Positions 45,524-59,200 of a stretch of DNA of 64,000 bases are shown one piece after another. Positions within the stretch are counted from its first letter, which is position 1. Each line of letters opens with the position of its first letter. The DNA lies in contig NW_025062479.1 of assembly GCF_000002995.4 (NCBI RefSeq), positions 15,186,721-15,250,720 on the forward strand. The letters are read 5' to 3'. A program made the translations under genes and the position numbers. The stretch comes from Brugia malayi (Eukaryota > Nematoda > Chromadorea > Rhabditida > Onchocercidae). The notes beneath the pieces were generated by a model that was not told the DNA's origin, made no database searches, and saw nothing but the letters and a program-made list of their open reading frames with translations.

Positions 45524-47699
45524 CTATAAAAAAAAGACATTGCAAATTTTCATAAAATATTTAATTAAAATTAAAATATGCTACAATATAGGTATGACTT
45601 ATAAATAGCCTCTTTTTAGGAAAGATTTGATAAAAAATGAAAATAATTTGAAGTATACAAATATTTAATCCAAAAAATTCCTTTCTGATCCTTTTTTTTT
45701 TGTTTTACTCTTTTTTTTACAAATAAATATCAAAATGCATTGAATTTTTCAAGAAATCATTCGAACACTTTGCTTTTTTTTATTGTCATTAATTTATTAA
45801 AAATGTTAAAAAATGTCATTTTTAATTGTGGTATTTTTATGAAACATTTTTTTTTGCGTGAAATGTTGCTGTAAATAGGTTATTTAAATTAATGAATAAT
45901 ACTGACTGCTACGTTGTCATATCTTTCTTTAATTGTGCTATTACTATTTTTTTTTTATAATTTTGAATAGAAAAAATTTAATCCTAAAAAATGATAATGT
46001 AAATTTTCTTTAATTCTGAATTTTTTGATATTTTTTTATATTAAATGATTTGTTCTTGAATATCTAAAGAATTGATTAATAGAAGAAAATCAAAATTTAG
46101 CGTTCACTATTATCAAATTAAATCTTATCAATTACTTAATTGTTGAATGTTATGGATTGTCGTCAAATTAATTCATTTTAATAATTTAATTTGAAGTTTA
46201 ATTAAGAAGAGAAAAAAATGAAGCATGAATAGAAAATTGATTTATAAAGTAAGTAAAGAAAAAAAAAGACGAATTACATCAAAAAAGGTTGAAAAATCAA
46301 CGATTTATTTAATTATTATCAATTACTAATAACAATAACCTGTATCAGTTGATCCCACATTTTCCATCAGAAATGTTTCAAAAAATGGATTTGAATAGCT
46401 ATTTAAATTAGAGTGCGTAATTTTGAAATGTATTATTTTGTATGTCAATTAACTGATGAGTCAATATTATTGTTCGTTTGCTTGCTGTGATTGATCAAAT
46501 GATTAAAATTTAATAGATTACACAGCGTGTCGTTAATCATTCCATTCTTATCATTTATTAATTAAAAATTTCTTTTATTCCAAATATTTTCTTATCTGAA
46601 ACAAAAACAATTTTTTTAAAGGAAAAAAGTAAGTGGATATAATAGAAAGCGCATGCAGTTGAAAAAAAAAATACTGAAATTTATTTCTTGGGCGAAAATT
46701 TTTTTTATTAATCACTCGCTATACCAAAATCTCAAAGAATAATTAATGAATTCAAAATTTTTCCTTTTATTCTAAGTATTTTGGTATCAGAAATAGAAAA
46801 GTCGATTTTTATTTTGAGAAAAAAAATAAACGGATATATTCTTAAAAACCACAGTATTTGATTGAATTGATTGCTTATCAATTTCAATGCTAATGCAGTA
46901 ATCTAGTATTATATGCCAATATCATTGCATTATTATTTTGGAATATTTTAACTGTTATTAGAGATGGACTAATTATTGAATTCTAGAATTAAAACCTTTT
47001 TCCTGAATTTATAAAACTACAGCAGTTATGTACAGAACTGTGAAAAATATAAAATGATGTAAAATGAATACAATCTCTGTTTGGATAAAAACTAAAATAA
47101 GAAAGGAATTGGAAAAAATACATACTATTGTCCATTTACCTGTAAATTAGGCACTATATGACCTCAACATGTACTTGAGCTAAAAAAATATGTGATATTC
47201 TCATATACCTCAAACACACACCTGAAATACTTTTGTAAATTTATTAAAATATACCAAATGTAATTAAAATAAGCCTTGAAATTCAAAATTATACATGACA
47301 GTTCTTTGTACTTCTTTTTCTTAAAGCAAAAAAAGAAATAAACTAAGACAAATTAAGCTTAAAATCCATTATATTGAGCAAAATATTTAATAAAAATCGG
47401 AAAAAAATTTTTTTAATAATTAAAATAGTTTAACTAAACGTCCAAAATTAGAAAAGGGGAATTTTGTAAATTTTATCCTTTCAAAGCAAAACTATTTAAT
47501 AGCATTTTTTTATTGTCATTTATTTAAGTTTACGTTTAAAATTATTTTCCAAAAATAGAATCCAATTTAGCACTGTTCAAAATTTTATTTGATGCTAACT
47601 AAATAATTTTTAATCTAAGATATCGAATTCATTCTATTCCTATTGGCATAAACATCAAATTTACTACTGGTTGTAGCTGATATGACCACTAAATATATG

Positions 47700-47960
47700 A
47701 CTACTACACCCATGCAATTATATGCCTCTCCTCGATGACCGAAGTGGTCAAATCTATTCTTGGTCATTTCCTCGTCCTCAGCATCTTCTTTCTAACATTC
47801 AATCCTTGTTGACTAAACCTATTTACTGCTATTACCTCCCCTCTCTATTTTTTGCCACTCTGTACATTATATTTCCTAATGAGTGGATTGTCAGTGGATC
47901 CGGAATTCAATTTAGCTTATTTCCACTAAATTACCGAACATAGTCCTATTGCAAGTTACC
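47700..47960. other. Less A+T-rich block upstream of the GEF gene
   Basis: Stands out from its surroundings by composition. It contains a small palindrome (GACCGAAGTGGTC) and a 73-codon plus-strand open frame with no recognised similarity. It might be promoter DNA of the GEF gene or an old insertion. Confidence 0.3.
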
Positions 47961-50483
47961 TGAATTATTCACATGTAGCAAAAAAAAAAAAAAAAAAAAG
48001 AAAGAAAGAAGCAAAGAAACAATTCATATATATCATTATAATTTTTATTTCTAAAGAATATTAAAATTATTGCTTCAAAATTTTCTAAATTATTCTAAAA
48101 CTGAAAATAAAAATTCGCATCTAAGAATTTTTCTTTTTTTTTTAAAAAAAAAAGGATTTTCAGTATATAATCACGATATACAAAATATTAATTATTGAAA
48201 AATGGCAAAAAAAAATGAAGAAAAAGATTAGGTCATTGCCATTATGACTTCTGCGCTTAAAAAGGTTACTTTAGTTATTCGTTTTTTTTTTTATGTATGC
48301 AACAATCTGGAATGAGTAAATGTACTATCATTATAGTTCAATTCAATTTATATCGGATGAATAGCAAATTAGGCTAAGAAATTTCTAGGCAAAAGTTTCA
48401 AGAGAACAAAAAAAAAAAAAAAAAAGGAAATCGAAAATGGAATAAATGAAAGAAGCCTTAAAGGCATTTTTTGCGCTTTTATTTTTATTTATTTGCCTTA
48501 GAAAAGAAATATTACTGTGTTATAGAGAAAGAAAGTGGTGAATAGTAAGAAAAAAAAGACTAGCTAGTAACAGCTATTTGAAATCGATTCAAGCCAGAAA
48601 TCAGCATTTAATTTTCCTTCTCTCTCTCTTGCTGTCTATCTTGTATTAGTAGCCTAGGCTTTGGTTTATAGACAGGCTCAAATCTATTCTTCACTGTATG
48701 CATGAAATTTACCTTCTCTCTCAATTTTATTTATCTCTTTTTTCTCTTTCCATCTTTCTTCCTCTTCTTATTTTAACAAATCCGTTTTTTCTCATTTTTT
48801 TCATTTCTCACGGGATCAAATATTCATATTTTGTTTATGACTTTTATTTTGTTTACTTTTCCTAGTCTTTTTTTAACTAATGCAAGTAATGATATCACTG
48901 ATAAGATTATCATCATTAACAATGATTGATTTGCAAATACAAATAAGCAAATAAAATATCATTCAATGATATTGTTATATTCATATATAGATAATCATAT
49001 TTTTCAATATATAATTAAATTGAATAATTAAATTTCACTTTTATTTCATTATCCAAAATTAATTCCAGTATTTTGATGCAATTAGTTGTTAATTAAACTT
49101 CGGAACAGAAGAAACAAACTACAAGTAATACTAATATCATTTAAATTTGTTAAAAAAATGAGGAAAGCTAATAAAAGTGAAAATTTTTATGTATATACAT
49201 GCCATATACTTCAATAGTATTATTGCAGACTAATTAATTAAAGTTAAATACTAACTAAGAGCTAATAAAGCGAATAACTTTTCTTAATTTCATAATTAAA
49301 TTTTCCTTTTTCTCTATCATATAATCATCGATAATTGTGATAAAAAACATAGTTATCATATTAAGCATTTAAATTCATCATTATCATTCAAATGATAACA
49401 CTTATATGTCTAGATTTTAAATTAGATATACATTAATAGTGAATAATTCTAACTTAATTTCATATTTATTTCAATTATTTCATATATCTTATAAGATGTG
49501 AAAGAAAAGCAAATTATAATTAATTAAAATAAAAAAAAAAAAAAAAAAAATGAAAATTTTGAAAGTACTTGAAAATAATAAATTAATAAAATCTATCCAT
49601 TTTTAAATATTTAATTTATTAAATGAAATAAAAGATGAAATCGGAATGACTTTAGCCAATAATTGGGTTTTGAGAAATGATAAGAATGGATGGAAGAAGC
49701 CAAGTAAAATGTTGATTGATTGCATATGAGAAATGGAAAGGAAATTGGGACCGCTGTATCTATTGGACCGATTTATCTAAACACATTAAATGGAAGAATG
49801 GGCGCTGTCGTCTATGTGTATGGACTTAATTTGATTGGCAATGGCTTTAAAATTGCGCTTTTAAAATGAAAATGTTGCAAATTTCGTAACGATTCAAATG
49901 AAAATTCTTAAAATACTTTACGTTTAATATTATTCTGTAACGTTTATTAATACGTAAAAAATTTCCAACGTTAACATAATAAGCATTGAAAGATTTGTAA
50001 TATACTGTTTTAAGAATTAGTGTATTTATAAGTGAAATTTGTCATTATTAAAACAATGCATATCTTGTTAATTAACTGATAAAATTATTAATTGCATTAA
50101 TTAATTGATAAAATTATTAAATGTGTAATGTTACATCTGTTTTTTTTTCTCATGTTTGTAGCAAAAAATAAAAAACAAAAAAACAAAAATTGATTTTAGG
50201 ATTACAAAATGCGAGATACTTCGGAAATTTTAGGCAAAATTATTTTAGCAATGATTAAGTTTTATCATATCATTCCATGCATTTGTTCATAAAGTGTTAA
50301 TTATATAAAAGAAATAGAATGATATTTTTGATTTCATTTATTTCCTCAGCAGTAATTAATTTTTACGAAAAAGGAAGAGAGAGAGAGATTGAGGAAGGAT
50401 AAATAAGGAGAAGAAAACGTGCCTTTAGGTTTAAACAAAATGTACAACTATTAAAAGGAGAAAATGATGAATGAAAAGACCAT

Positions 50484-50560
50484 AGGCCTAGTGTGCATCT
50501 ATATTAGTTCAGGCCTAGTCTAGATGTATTAGTTCAGGCCTAGTTTAAATGTATTAGTTC
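50484..50560. repeat. 25-bp tandem repeat, three copies
   Basis: Unit AGGCCTAGTCTAGATGTATT+AGTTC, copies at about 50484-50510, 50511-50535 and 50536-50560. Confidence 0.92.
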
Positions 50561-52149
50561 TATCTTGGGATATGGAACTTCCCAACACCCAACTGAGATG
50601 GAAAATCGAATTTTTGCTATCTTGCAAAATTGACACCATACATTGTGATTGTGCCTTAGCAATTATATCTCAGAAATTTTCTTCTCTCTTCCTCCCATAT
50701 CATTTCCTCCCTTTATTTTTCCCTTTTTATCAAAAATCAGACAAATTTCAGTTTTAACAAATTATTTTATATTATACAAATAATATTGCGAAATTATTGA
50801 TCGATTACTCCTCAATAAATTTCAATGAAAAATGTTGAAAAGAAAAAAGTGTTCCTAATGTAAAGTAATAAGTTTAAATATTAAAAAAAAAGAAAAAATA
50901 CCTAACTGTTCCTTTCAAACGAAAGAAAAAAGTTTAAAAAAATGGAATTAAAAAAAATCTTCAAAAATAACTGATCGAATATGGTGCATTATTTCAAATT
51001 CAAAGAAAAATAATAATTTAAATTAAATGAATTGCATATTTTTTTTTCTTTTTATCATTCCAGCATGAAATGCCTAATAATACACAAATATCTTATACAT
51101 ACATATATGAATATATAAATAAATATTAAATATGTTAAATTAATTTTTGAATTTTCATTCCTTTCAATAATTGATAATTTTAAGATTTTTTCTAAAAAAA
51201 ATAGTGAAAATTAAAATTTTTATGGCAAATAATGAAAAGGAAAAGGACGAAAAAAGAAAGAGGAGGAGGAAAAAGAAGATAGAGATATTGATGAATATGA
51301 AGAAAGAAGATAATGATTTCAATGTTTGATTCATTATTTTCGTTTTTTTTTTCTTAGCCAAAGTGATTTTATTTGCTGGTTCTTTGGATAATGAAAGATT
51401 GCCAAGATAGGAGAAGGAGGAAGAAGAAAGAGAGAGAGAGAGGGAAAAAATTAAGAGGAATTGTTCATGTTTTGTCATTTGAATGTAATTTTGTCATCAA
51501 AAATTGAATATAAGTATTGTATTGAAATTATTTCCAGTAAATGAATGGATTTAAAGTTAAACCCATTTAATATATAACTTTAGAAATAATCTGATTTAAA
51601 TTTATAATTTTGAAAATAATCCATGAAAAATTGATTTGTAGATATTGATTTTGTGTTATTTTAAATACCAAATTTTTATTTGACTGTACATATTTTTTAA
51701 GTTTTAAAATTATTATTTTTTAAATCTCATCTTTATCTCGTATAATTCACTAAAAAATTCTAAAATTCATGAAAATATAATATGAAACTTTTGAAAATTT
51801 GACTAACTAAATAAAATTATGCAAGTTATTAGCCTACTAAATGAGTTTAAAAATTTTTTCAAATTGATCTTTTTACAAATTGTCATCCGAATGTTGTAAA
51901 CTTAGACGTTTGGATATTCTAAAATATGCAATGATAAATAAATTAAAAGTATCATAATATACATTCAGTGGTAGTGGCGCAGTTAAACTCTTCCCCAAAA
52001 AATAATTAGCAAGAAATTGAAAATCTAATAGAAGCAAACCATAAAGTAATAACTTAATGTAAAAGACTTTTAAATAAAATGATAACTAATTAAAATTAAA
52101 AAATATTCTTACATCCAAAACGCATTAACTAATAAAATGCATTAAAGTA

Positions 52150-52600
52150 TGTTCGCAATAAATTCGAAGATGGAAGATTATATTTAGCAATAAAATTAAG
52201 AGTTGAAATTATCAAGAGACGGTAAATTCAGAGTAGAAATTAGCGGAAAGTGATTAGTTCAAGAGGAATTAATAAAAAGCTATAAATTGAAAACCTTATA
52301 AAATAATATGAAGCAGTAACTTTCACAGCAGATGATTACACAATAAGTAATAACTTCAAGAATGAAAGTTAGCAAAGAGTAACTCAAAAAAAAGTTAGCA
52401 AAATTGCGATGAATTTGAAAATAGAATTAAAATAGAAGCGGTGAATTTGAAGATAAAGTCAACAAGAATTGATAAATTCGAGAATGGAGTCGACAACAAG
52501 TGGTAAATTCAAAAATTAAAATTATTAAAAAGTGGTAAAGTTGAGAATGAATTGGATAATAATTAATAGAAGGAAGCAATAAAATTTGCGGATGGAAACT
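52150..52600. repeat. Highly degenerate tandem repeat, period roughly 33-38 bp
   Basis: Recurring phrases of the form AAGTGGTAAATTC-A-AAT--A-TTA-CAA (for example near 52440, 52470, 52500 and 52535). Copies are too diverged to count with certainty. Confidence 0.55.
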
Positions 52601-52765
52601 AATTTTAAATTTGGTAACTATGGGAAAAAATTATGTCATAAAGTAATGATGAAAAGAATTTCGATGATTTGATTAAGATAATATAAATTTATATCCATTG
52701 AATTTGATAGAATATGAAATTTCTCTTCTGCTCATGGCATCAAATGAATGAACAATTTGAAATGG

Positions 52766-52783
52766 CACACACACACACACACA
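52766..52783. repeat. CA microsatellite
   Basis: About nine CA units followed by TAGACAGACAGA. Confidence 0.88.
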
Positions 52784-53670
52784 TAGACAGACAGAGCCAG
52801 ACAAATTTGAATAATTTTTCATTAGAGTTACTGCAAGAAAATTTTTAAAAAATGCTGAAAATAAAAAAGAATTGAAAAATAGTGAAAATGGCAAAAAAAT
52901 TGTTTTTTTCAATTTTTGTTTGATTTTAATTATTTTTGACCTTAATTCTAAGTTTCATTAAATTTCTTACAAAGTAGTAATTTTAAAATTTTAATTGCAA
53001 TCATTTTTAAAATCTTTTTTCATCAATTAGATCAAATGGTAACGGTAAATAAGAAAATCGATGATAGATTAATTTCGCCAAGATATATTTAGAATTTTTA
53101 AATACTATTTTGGTGTATATGTGCTTCAAATTCAAGCATAGTTAAATGTATTTGATTTAAAATAAATTCAAATGCATAATTTTAGCACTTTTTTGTTGGC
53201 TGCATTGTTTTTTCAAACTTTTTCTTTTTTTAAGTTATTTTGCTTTATATATATTTGTATGCATAGCAACGATGCAGCGGAGACCAAAATAAATTTTAAA
53301 TCTTTGAGTTAATGGTTAAAAGAAAAACGAAAAAAGGAATCTTTAAACAAAATTCTAAAAAAAGAAGAAAAAGCGTGGTTTTCTTGGCCAGGAACCCAAG
53401 ATTTCTTGGCTAAAAAAGCTAGGAACAACTTTGTATTTGATCATTTGACTACATTTCTTGTTTTAATTTTCATTTGTCTTTCTATTCTTTTTTTTTTTTA
53501 AAATATATTTTTGTATTCTGCAGTTTTTTTAAAAATTTTCATGATAATGACAATGATAATGGTTCGATTAATGTGACAACATCAAAAAAACAAATGAATT
53601 TAAAAAAAAGAGCATTAAATTACGAATTATCAACTTGTTTTTCACTAATCAAATTTGAGTTCTTTATTGC

Positions 53671-53722
53671 TTTATTCTTTAAGTTTCTTTCAAGTTCAAT
53701 TTATTCTTTAAGTTTCTTTCAA
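53671..53722. repeat. Short direct duplication
   Basis: TTATTCTTTAAGTTTCTTTC occurs twice, at about 53672 and 53701. Confidence 0.88.
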
Positions 53723-53774
53723 TTTATGATGAAATCAAATAAAAACAATAGAAAGCGGCGTTGTATTTTATCAC

Positions 53775-54190
53775 AAGGCACTATCATATTCGTATATAAC
53801 TATATTCTTTAGTCTTATATGTGATGCTTTACTTGTTCTCATGCAAATTATAATAACTTTTTTTTTTTTTAGTTGAGCTACAAAATTTTTTTGTCAGGTT
53901 AAGAACAAGGCACTATTACATTCGTATTATATTTTTATCAGAATTTAATACATACTATCAGATTTTTATTGTTATATTTTTTTCGTTTAATTTTTATATT
54001 ATGCTTTTTCTTGTTTTCATGCGAAACAATATTTTTCCTTAATTGTCCTATAAAACTTTTTATCAGAATTTGATAACAAGGCACTATCAGATCTGTATTT
54101 AGCTACATTTTTTCTAGTTCTTATATGCTATGCTTTTGCTCGTTCTCTTGCAAATTACAATTCTTTTTTTTTAATTGACCCATTAAAATC
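53775..54190. repeat. Three-copy tandem repeat, units of 132-171 bp
   Basis: Copies start with AAGGCACTAT(C/T)A at 53775, 53907 and 54078. Each continues through a TATGCTTT-CTTGTT-TC-TGC block, a T tract and a (T)AATTG-CC block. The middle copy carries an extra ~40 bp. Confidence 0.82.
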
Positions 54191-55871
54191 AAACAAAAAC
54201 GACAATGTAAAGAAAAGAAATAAGAATAAAAGTAAAACAAAACAAACTTTTTAATGAATTATTCAATATTTGCATCATTTATACAATACATTTAATACGT
54301 AAAGAAAAAAAAATATCCACACACATACTTTTTTTTATGTGTAATTAATTAAGCAAAAAAAAAAACTCTTTTTAGCAATATACAAATAAAATTTAATTCT
54401 TTTTGTCAATTATACCGTATCAAATAACAGTACGTTACTTTTATCACTATAAATACATTACTATAGCATTATAACCGCTTATTGAACACCAAAAAAAAAA
54501 GTTTAGGTAACAATAATATAACCGGATGAGAAATTCTTTTTTTATCGAGCAGAATTAGAATTAAGAAAACACGGGGATAAAAATAATTTCATACAAAATT
54601 GATGAATTCAAATTTAACCCATCTTTTCGTTTTTTTTTTTTTTTTTTACAATTTAAATCTTCTTATTTCTATCAATTTTATGTTTCCTTTGTTCCTTTTC
54701 TATTTTTTTTTTTCGTGTACATGCAATTTAAAGTAATCAATTGTTAAATCATAAAATTAACAAAAAAAAAAAAAAAATAATAATTGCAAAAAAAGTCTCA
54801 AAAAAATGCGAAAATTAAAATATTTTTATAATAAAGAAGCAAAGGGTAAACGGAAGAAAAACAGGAAGAAAAAATTTGATAATATATGAATTAAAATAAA
54901 TTTATTTAAACGTATTTATTAAATCTTTCCCTAATATTCTCTAACTCGTTTTTCCCTCATTATTTGATTGATTATTATTATTTTTTTTTTTGAAAAATGC
55001 AAAACAAACAAAAGACATGAAAAAAATATCAATTAGAAGCACAATGCTGCAATTAAATTACTATTGGAAAAATTTTTACACAAATTGCAGTGTGTAAGGC
55101 GATTAATTTCAAAAACAAGAAAGGCAAATAATGAAAGAAATGAAATAATTTGAAATGATTTTTTCCACATTTTTATATGGAAAAAATTGGTAAGCAATGG
55201 AAAATAGTAATGAAACGAGCAAAACAAAAATAAGAAATTAAAATGGAAATAAAAAACGATTGGCAAGTAAAGAAAAATTTTTAATTAACAGAAAAAAGTA
55301 AAAAATAGTCACAAAAACTTTTGCAAGAATGATAATGAAAATAATAATAATGAAATGCTATTTTGAAATGTCTTACTTAACTTACTGATCAAATCATGTC
55401 ATTTTATTTTTCTTTTTTATTTTCATCAACCGCATAATTATTAGTTGTCAGATAACGAACATGAAAAATTAATTAAGGAAAATTAAATGGAAAATTTTAA
55501 TGATAAAAGGATTTTGAATAAACATACAAAAATGCAAACAAACAAACAAACGAGCAGACAAAAAGCAAAGAAATAAACAAATAAACAGGCAAATTAATAA
55601 ATAAAAGAAGTGAAAAAACTAAAATGTTAAAAAGAAAAGAAAGAATGAAATAAAATGAAAAAAAAGTGAAAAGGGAAAAAAAGAAGAAAGAATATTACAA
55701 TATTAATATATACATATTTTTATAATTTTCCATTTATAAATATATCACAGAAGAAGCTTTGATCACAAAAAAAGCATAAATTTTAATTTTAATTAACATA
55801 TATTTATATAATATAATGCATATTAGAAAATGTATTTATTTATTTTTTTAACTAATTCCGAATAAGTCTTT

Positions 55872-55877
55872 TTTATT
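55872..55877 (-). terminator. Candidate polyadenylation signal of the EVI5-like gene
   Basis: AATAAA on the minus strand about 170 bases past the stop at 56048. Chance occurrence is likely in such A+T-rich DNA. Confidence 0.25.
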
Positions 55878-56047
55878 TAATAAATAAAGTTTTTTTATTT
55901 AATTTGAAAATAAAGAACAAGAAAGCAAGCTTTTCTTTCTCATCAATTAGCAATAATAAAAGCATAAAAAAGGCTTTTAAATTGATTAACAAATTAATCA
56001 CTTAATAGTTTGTATTAAAAAGAAAAGAAAAGAATTGATGAAGCCTA

Positions 56048-56293
56048 TTATGATGTATCACTTGTTTGAAAACCACTATCCGTTGTATCATTGCCATCTT
56101 CTTCTAGCACATCGTCTTTCAATTGATCTTTGATATTACTACAGTTTGGCATAATGCCATTTTCTTTCACTAATTTATCTGAAAGTTCCGAAAGTTCCGG
56201 AATTCGAACTTGCATATCGGCAATTAATGTTGTTAATTCATCACTTGTAATAGAAACCGCATCACCGCTAACATGTGAACCAATTGCGCCTGT
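56048..56293 (-). CDS. EVI5: EVI5-like last exon with stop
   Basis: Acceptor TTATTTGCAG. Eighty-one codons plus TAA. Encodes TGAIGSHVSGDAVSITSDEL, PELSELSDKLVKENGIM and an acidic end closing DSGFQTSDTS. Confidence 0.88.
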   Translation of the reverse strand, partial: TGAIGSHVSGDAVSITSDELTTLIADMQVRIPELSELSDKLVKENGIMPNCSNIKDQLKDDVLEEDGNDTTDSGFQTSDTS

Positions 56294-59200
56294 CTGCAAA
56301 TAAATTGCAACTGTTTTGTGCACTTTTTTTTAATGTTTTATTCTAGTTTGGAAAATTATTCACTTTTGATTAATTGGATAAGATAGTTAACATTTATTAA
56401 AAGAAAGGGAAAAAGTATGATCGATTTAATCACAATAAAAATAAAAAATTATCTGAAATGTACAAAAGCTGAATAAATATAATATATAAAATATTAAAAA
56501 AATTTATAAGGAAAAAATATATGTAATATACAAATTTAATTCATTTTAAATTAGTTAACTCAAAGATAATTGTTTGAAGATAATAATAATATTAAACTAC
56601 AATAGAATGAAGAACATTTATAATTGAATACAATTATAAATCATCATTTGAATAAGTAAACTTAGGAAATCCCATAATTTGAATCAATGAACTTAAAAAA
56701 AAAATAAATACTAACTTAAATATTTGCAAAAATAGTTAAAATTGCCATAAATTGAATAAATGATTTGTCTGGAATACCAAAAAAAGAATAAATTAACAAA
56801 CCAAAGAATCATCGTCTAAATCACATATGGAGCTACCTCGTAACTGAGTATGAGTCCATTTCTCGACTTTCTGTAATCTTTAAAAAATTAAATACTAAAA
56901 TAGAAAAGATAATCTTATAAATTGAATTTCAGTAAATTTAAATGCTAAACTTAATAAATTATATCACATATAATTACTTTCTCTTATTATAAAACTAATT
57001 AAAATGTTTCATTATAATGAAGTTACATTCATAATGAGTAATAATAGCATTCATAATATAGACTTAACTTTTACACCTAACTCAATAAAAACTTACTTTA
57101 AATTCAAAAAGATGAGAAATAGCTGTTATAACAAATTTCTTTCTAACGTATAACTAAGTTTTCAACAGCTTAAACCAACAAAAAGTATTTTAATGATATG
57201 TTTTACAATGTTTACCTAACGCTGCTAGAAGTGAATCAATAAAGGTCTAAAATTTTAAAACTGAAAATAGTTTCAGACATTTCACAAATTAAATCAATGA
57301 GAATACTTACCTTAAGTTCAAGATGAGTAATAGCTTGTTTCAAATCAGCAATATGTTGCATTGCTTCACTATACTTTAATCGTTCCATTACTGATCGTTC
57401 CTTTAGCTCACTTTCTACTTCTACCGCTTTACGCCTTTCTTCCTTAATTTGATCCGAAAGCTCTTTCTGACGCTAAACAAAATAAAAATTTTAATTAATT
57501 TTTAAACTAAATTTAATTAGATGATATAATGATAAAAACGATAATGACAGTAATTTATGACGATAATAACAATAATAATAATCATCAGTAACAGTGAAAA
57601 CAGATAATTAGAATAATAGCATACCTGTAGAATATCACCTTTTTCATCTCGTAATCGTTTCATTTCTTCATCTTGTCGTTTAAGTTGATTTGTACAGACA
57701 TGATTCTGTAAGTAAAAAAAAGTGAAATAATAATTAAGTTTAGTTGTACCCACTTTTTTAATTTCCTTGATGGAATAATCATTACAACTATCGAAGTAAA
57801 AAAATTGAAGTTCCTTTTTGAGCACTATATTCCTCTAATATTAACTATCAGATAGAATTATCAAAATTTATAACATCAGAAAGATTAATTTCTTTGTTTG
57901 TATAATTTGTTTATAAATAAATAATTGATGAATTTTGGAATAAAGAATGAATTGATAATGGTTTAATAGGAATGAAGAATGGAAACAAATTAACGTTACA
58001 AGTTTACTAAATGAGCTCCATTAATTAATAAATGAATCCATTGATAAACAAAATTGATTAATTAGAATCAATTCTACTTTTTTTTTTTTTAATTCTTACA
58101 TTACCATTATGAACTTAAATTTTAATCACAACTGAGATACTAACTTGTGTTTCTAACTCCATCACTTTTTGGCGCATTTCTTTTAATTCAGCAACAGTAT
58201 CCGCCTCTCGAATTCTTACACCCATTAACTGATCCTCAAGTTCTTTTATTGCCATATTACCTTAAAAAAATTTATGACAGTAAATTTAACAATTGTCATA
58301 TCATACTATTATACAGATAGTATTACATAAATTGTAATATGATGCATTAAATACAACAATGCCGTAAATTTGTTCATGCATTTTTTAATTAGTCATATCA
58401 TACCGGAAGAATCAGAAGCATTAACGCCAGTATCTGATGATTCTGCATTAATGGTACCAATTAAAGTTGCCGTTAATTTAGCTAAACGTTGTCGAGCGCT
58501 TTGTGGCACTGTTGTTGGTGGTTGTTGTTGTGATAGCTTATCATTTGATGTGATAACTAGAATTTAAATGATTAATATATTAACAAAATTAGCAATAGTA
58601 TTATTTGGAAAAAAAGAAATGCAATTTTTGCCTAAATTGAATATAATTAAAATCAATTTTTAGTGTTAGTTTATAATCAGTATTTTTAACCCATAATTAA
58701 TTTTTGCTTTTTTTATTAAAATGAAATTTTAAGAAGATTAGATTATGATGGAAAAACCTCAAACTTGCATTAATAATTCATTAAAGTAAATTATATTACC
58801 AACAATTTTGCTTCAAATTTAATTATTTTTTACATGAGAATGTAATTGTATGACTCTTGTAAAATAGAGTAAGTAAAATTATCTATAAAAAAAGTATACC
58901 TTGTGATTCATTGGCCGCAATATTATTTAGCTGCAAGTTAAAATTTGAAAGCGTTGCACGTCCTTCTAAACACATTTTTGACGCATCATTTTCCAATATA
59001 CGATTGCTAATATATTTCTGCAGAAAATATTTTTGAGGCAAATTATTTAGATCTATATTTCTTAAAAAAAATTTAAGTTTTCGATCAAACATTTACACAA
59101 TGTTCATTAATCAATAATCTATCTTTAAACATTACATAAAGTTGTACCGTCCAATGTTGTTCTAATTCAGCAAATCGTTGTCGCATTTCTTTAAGCGATA

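Larger units (their letters stand above)
45524..56047. other. 10.5-kb region without recognised exons: GEF 5' end and EVI5-like 3' flank
   Basis: Must contain at least one more 5' GEF exon (the exon at 45358-45523 starts in mid-codon), its promoter, and the 3' UTR of the EVI5-like gene. I could not identify the missing exon. An exon-shaped segment near 47127-47178 has a T-rich-TAG acceptor and an ACAG|GTAAAT donor but no open frame through it, so it could at best be 5' UTR. Repeats are listed separately. Confidence 0.6.

Noticed and set aside
47722..47943. 73-codon plus-strand open frame in the intergenic block
   Set aside because: No family recognised, no start context or exon structure; kept only as a compositional note.
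48600..48690. Minus-strand ATG frame (MHTVKNRFEPVYKPK) as the missing first GEF exon
   Set aside because: No donor with the needed phase follows before the frame ends.
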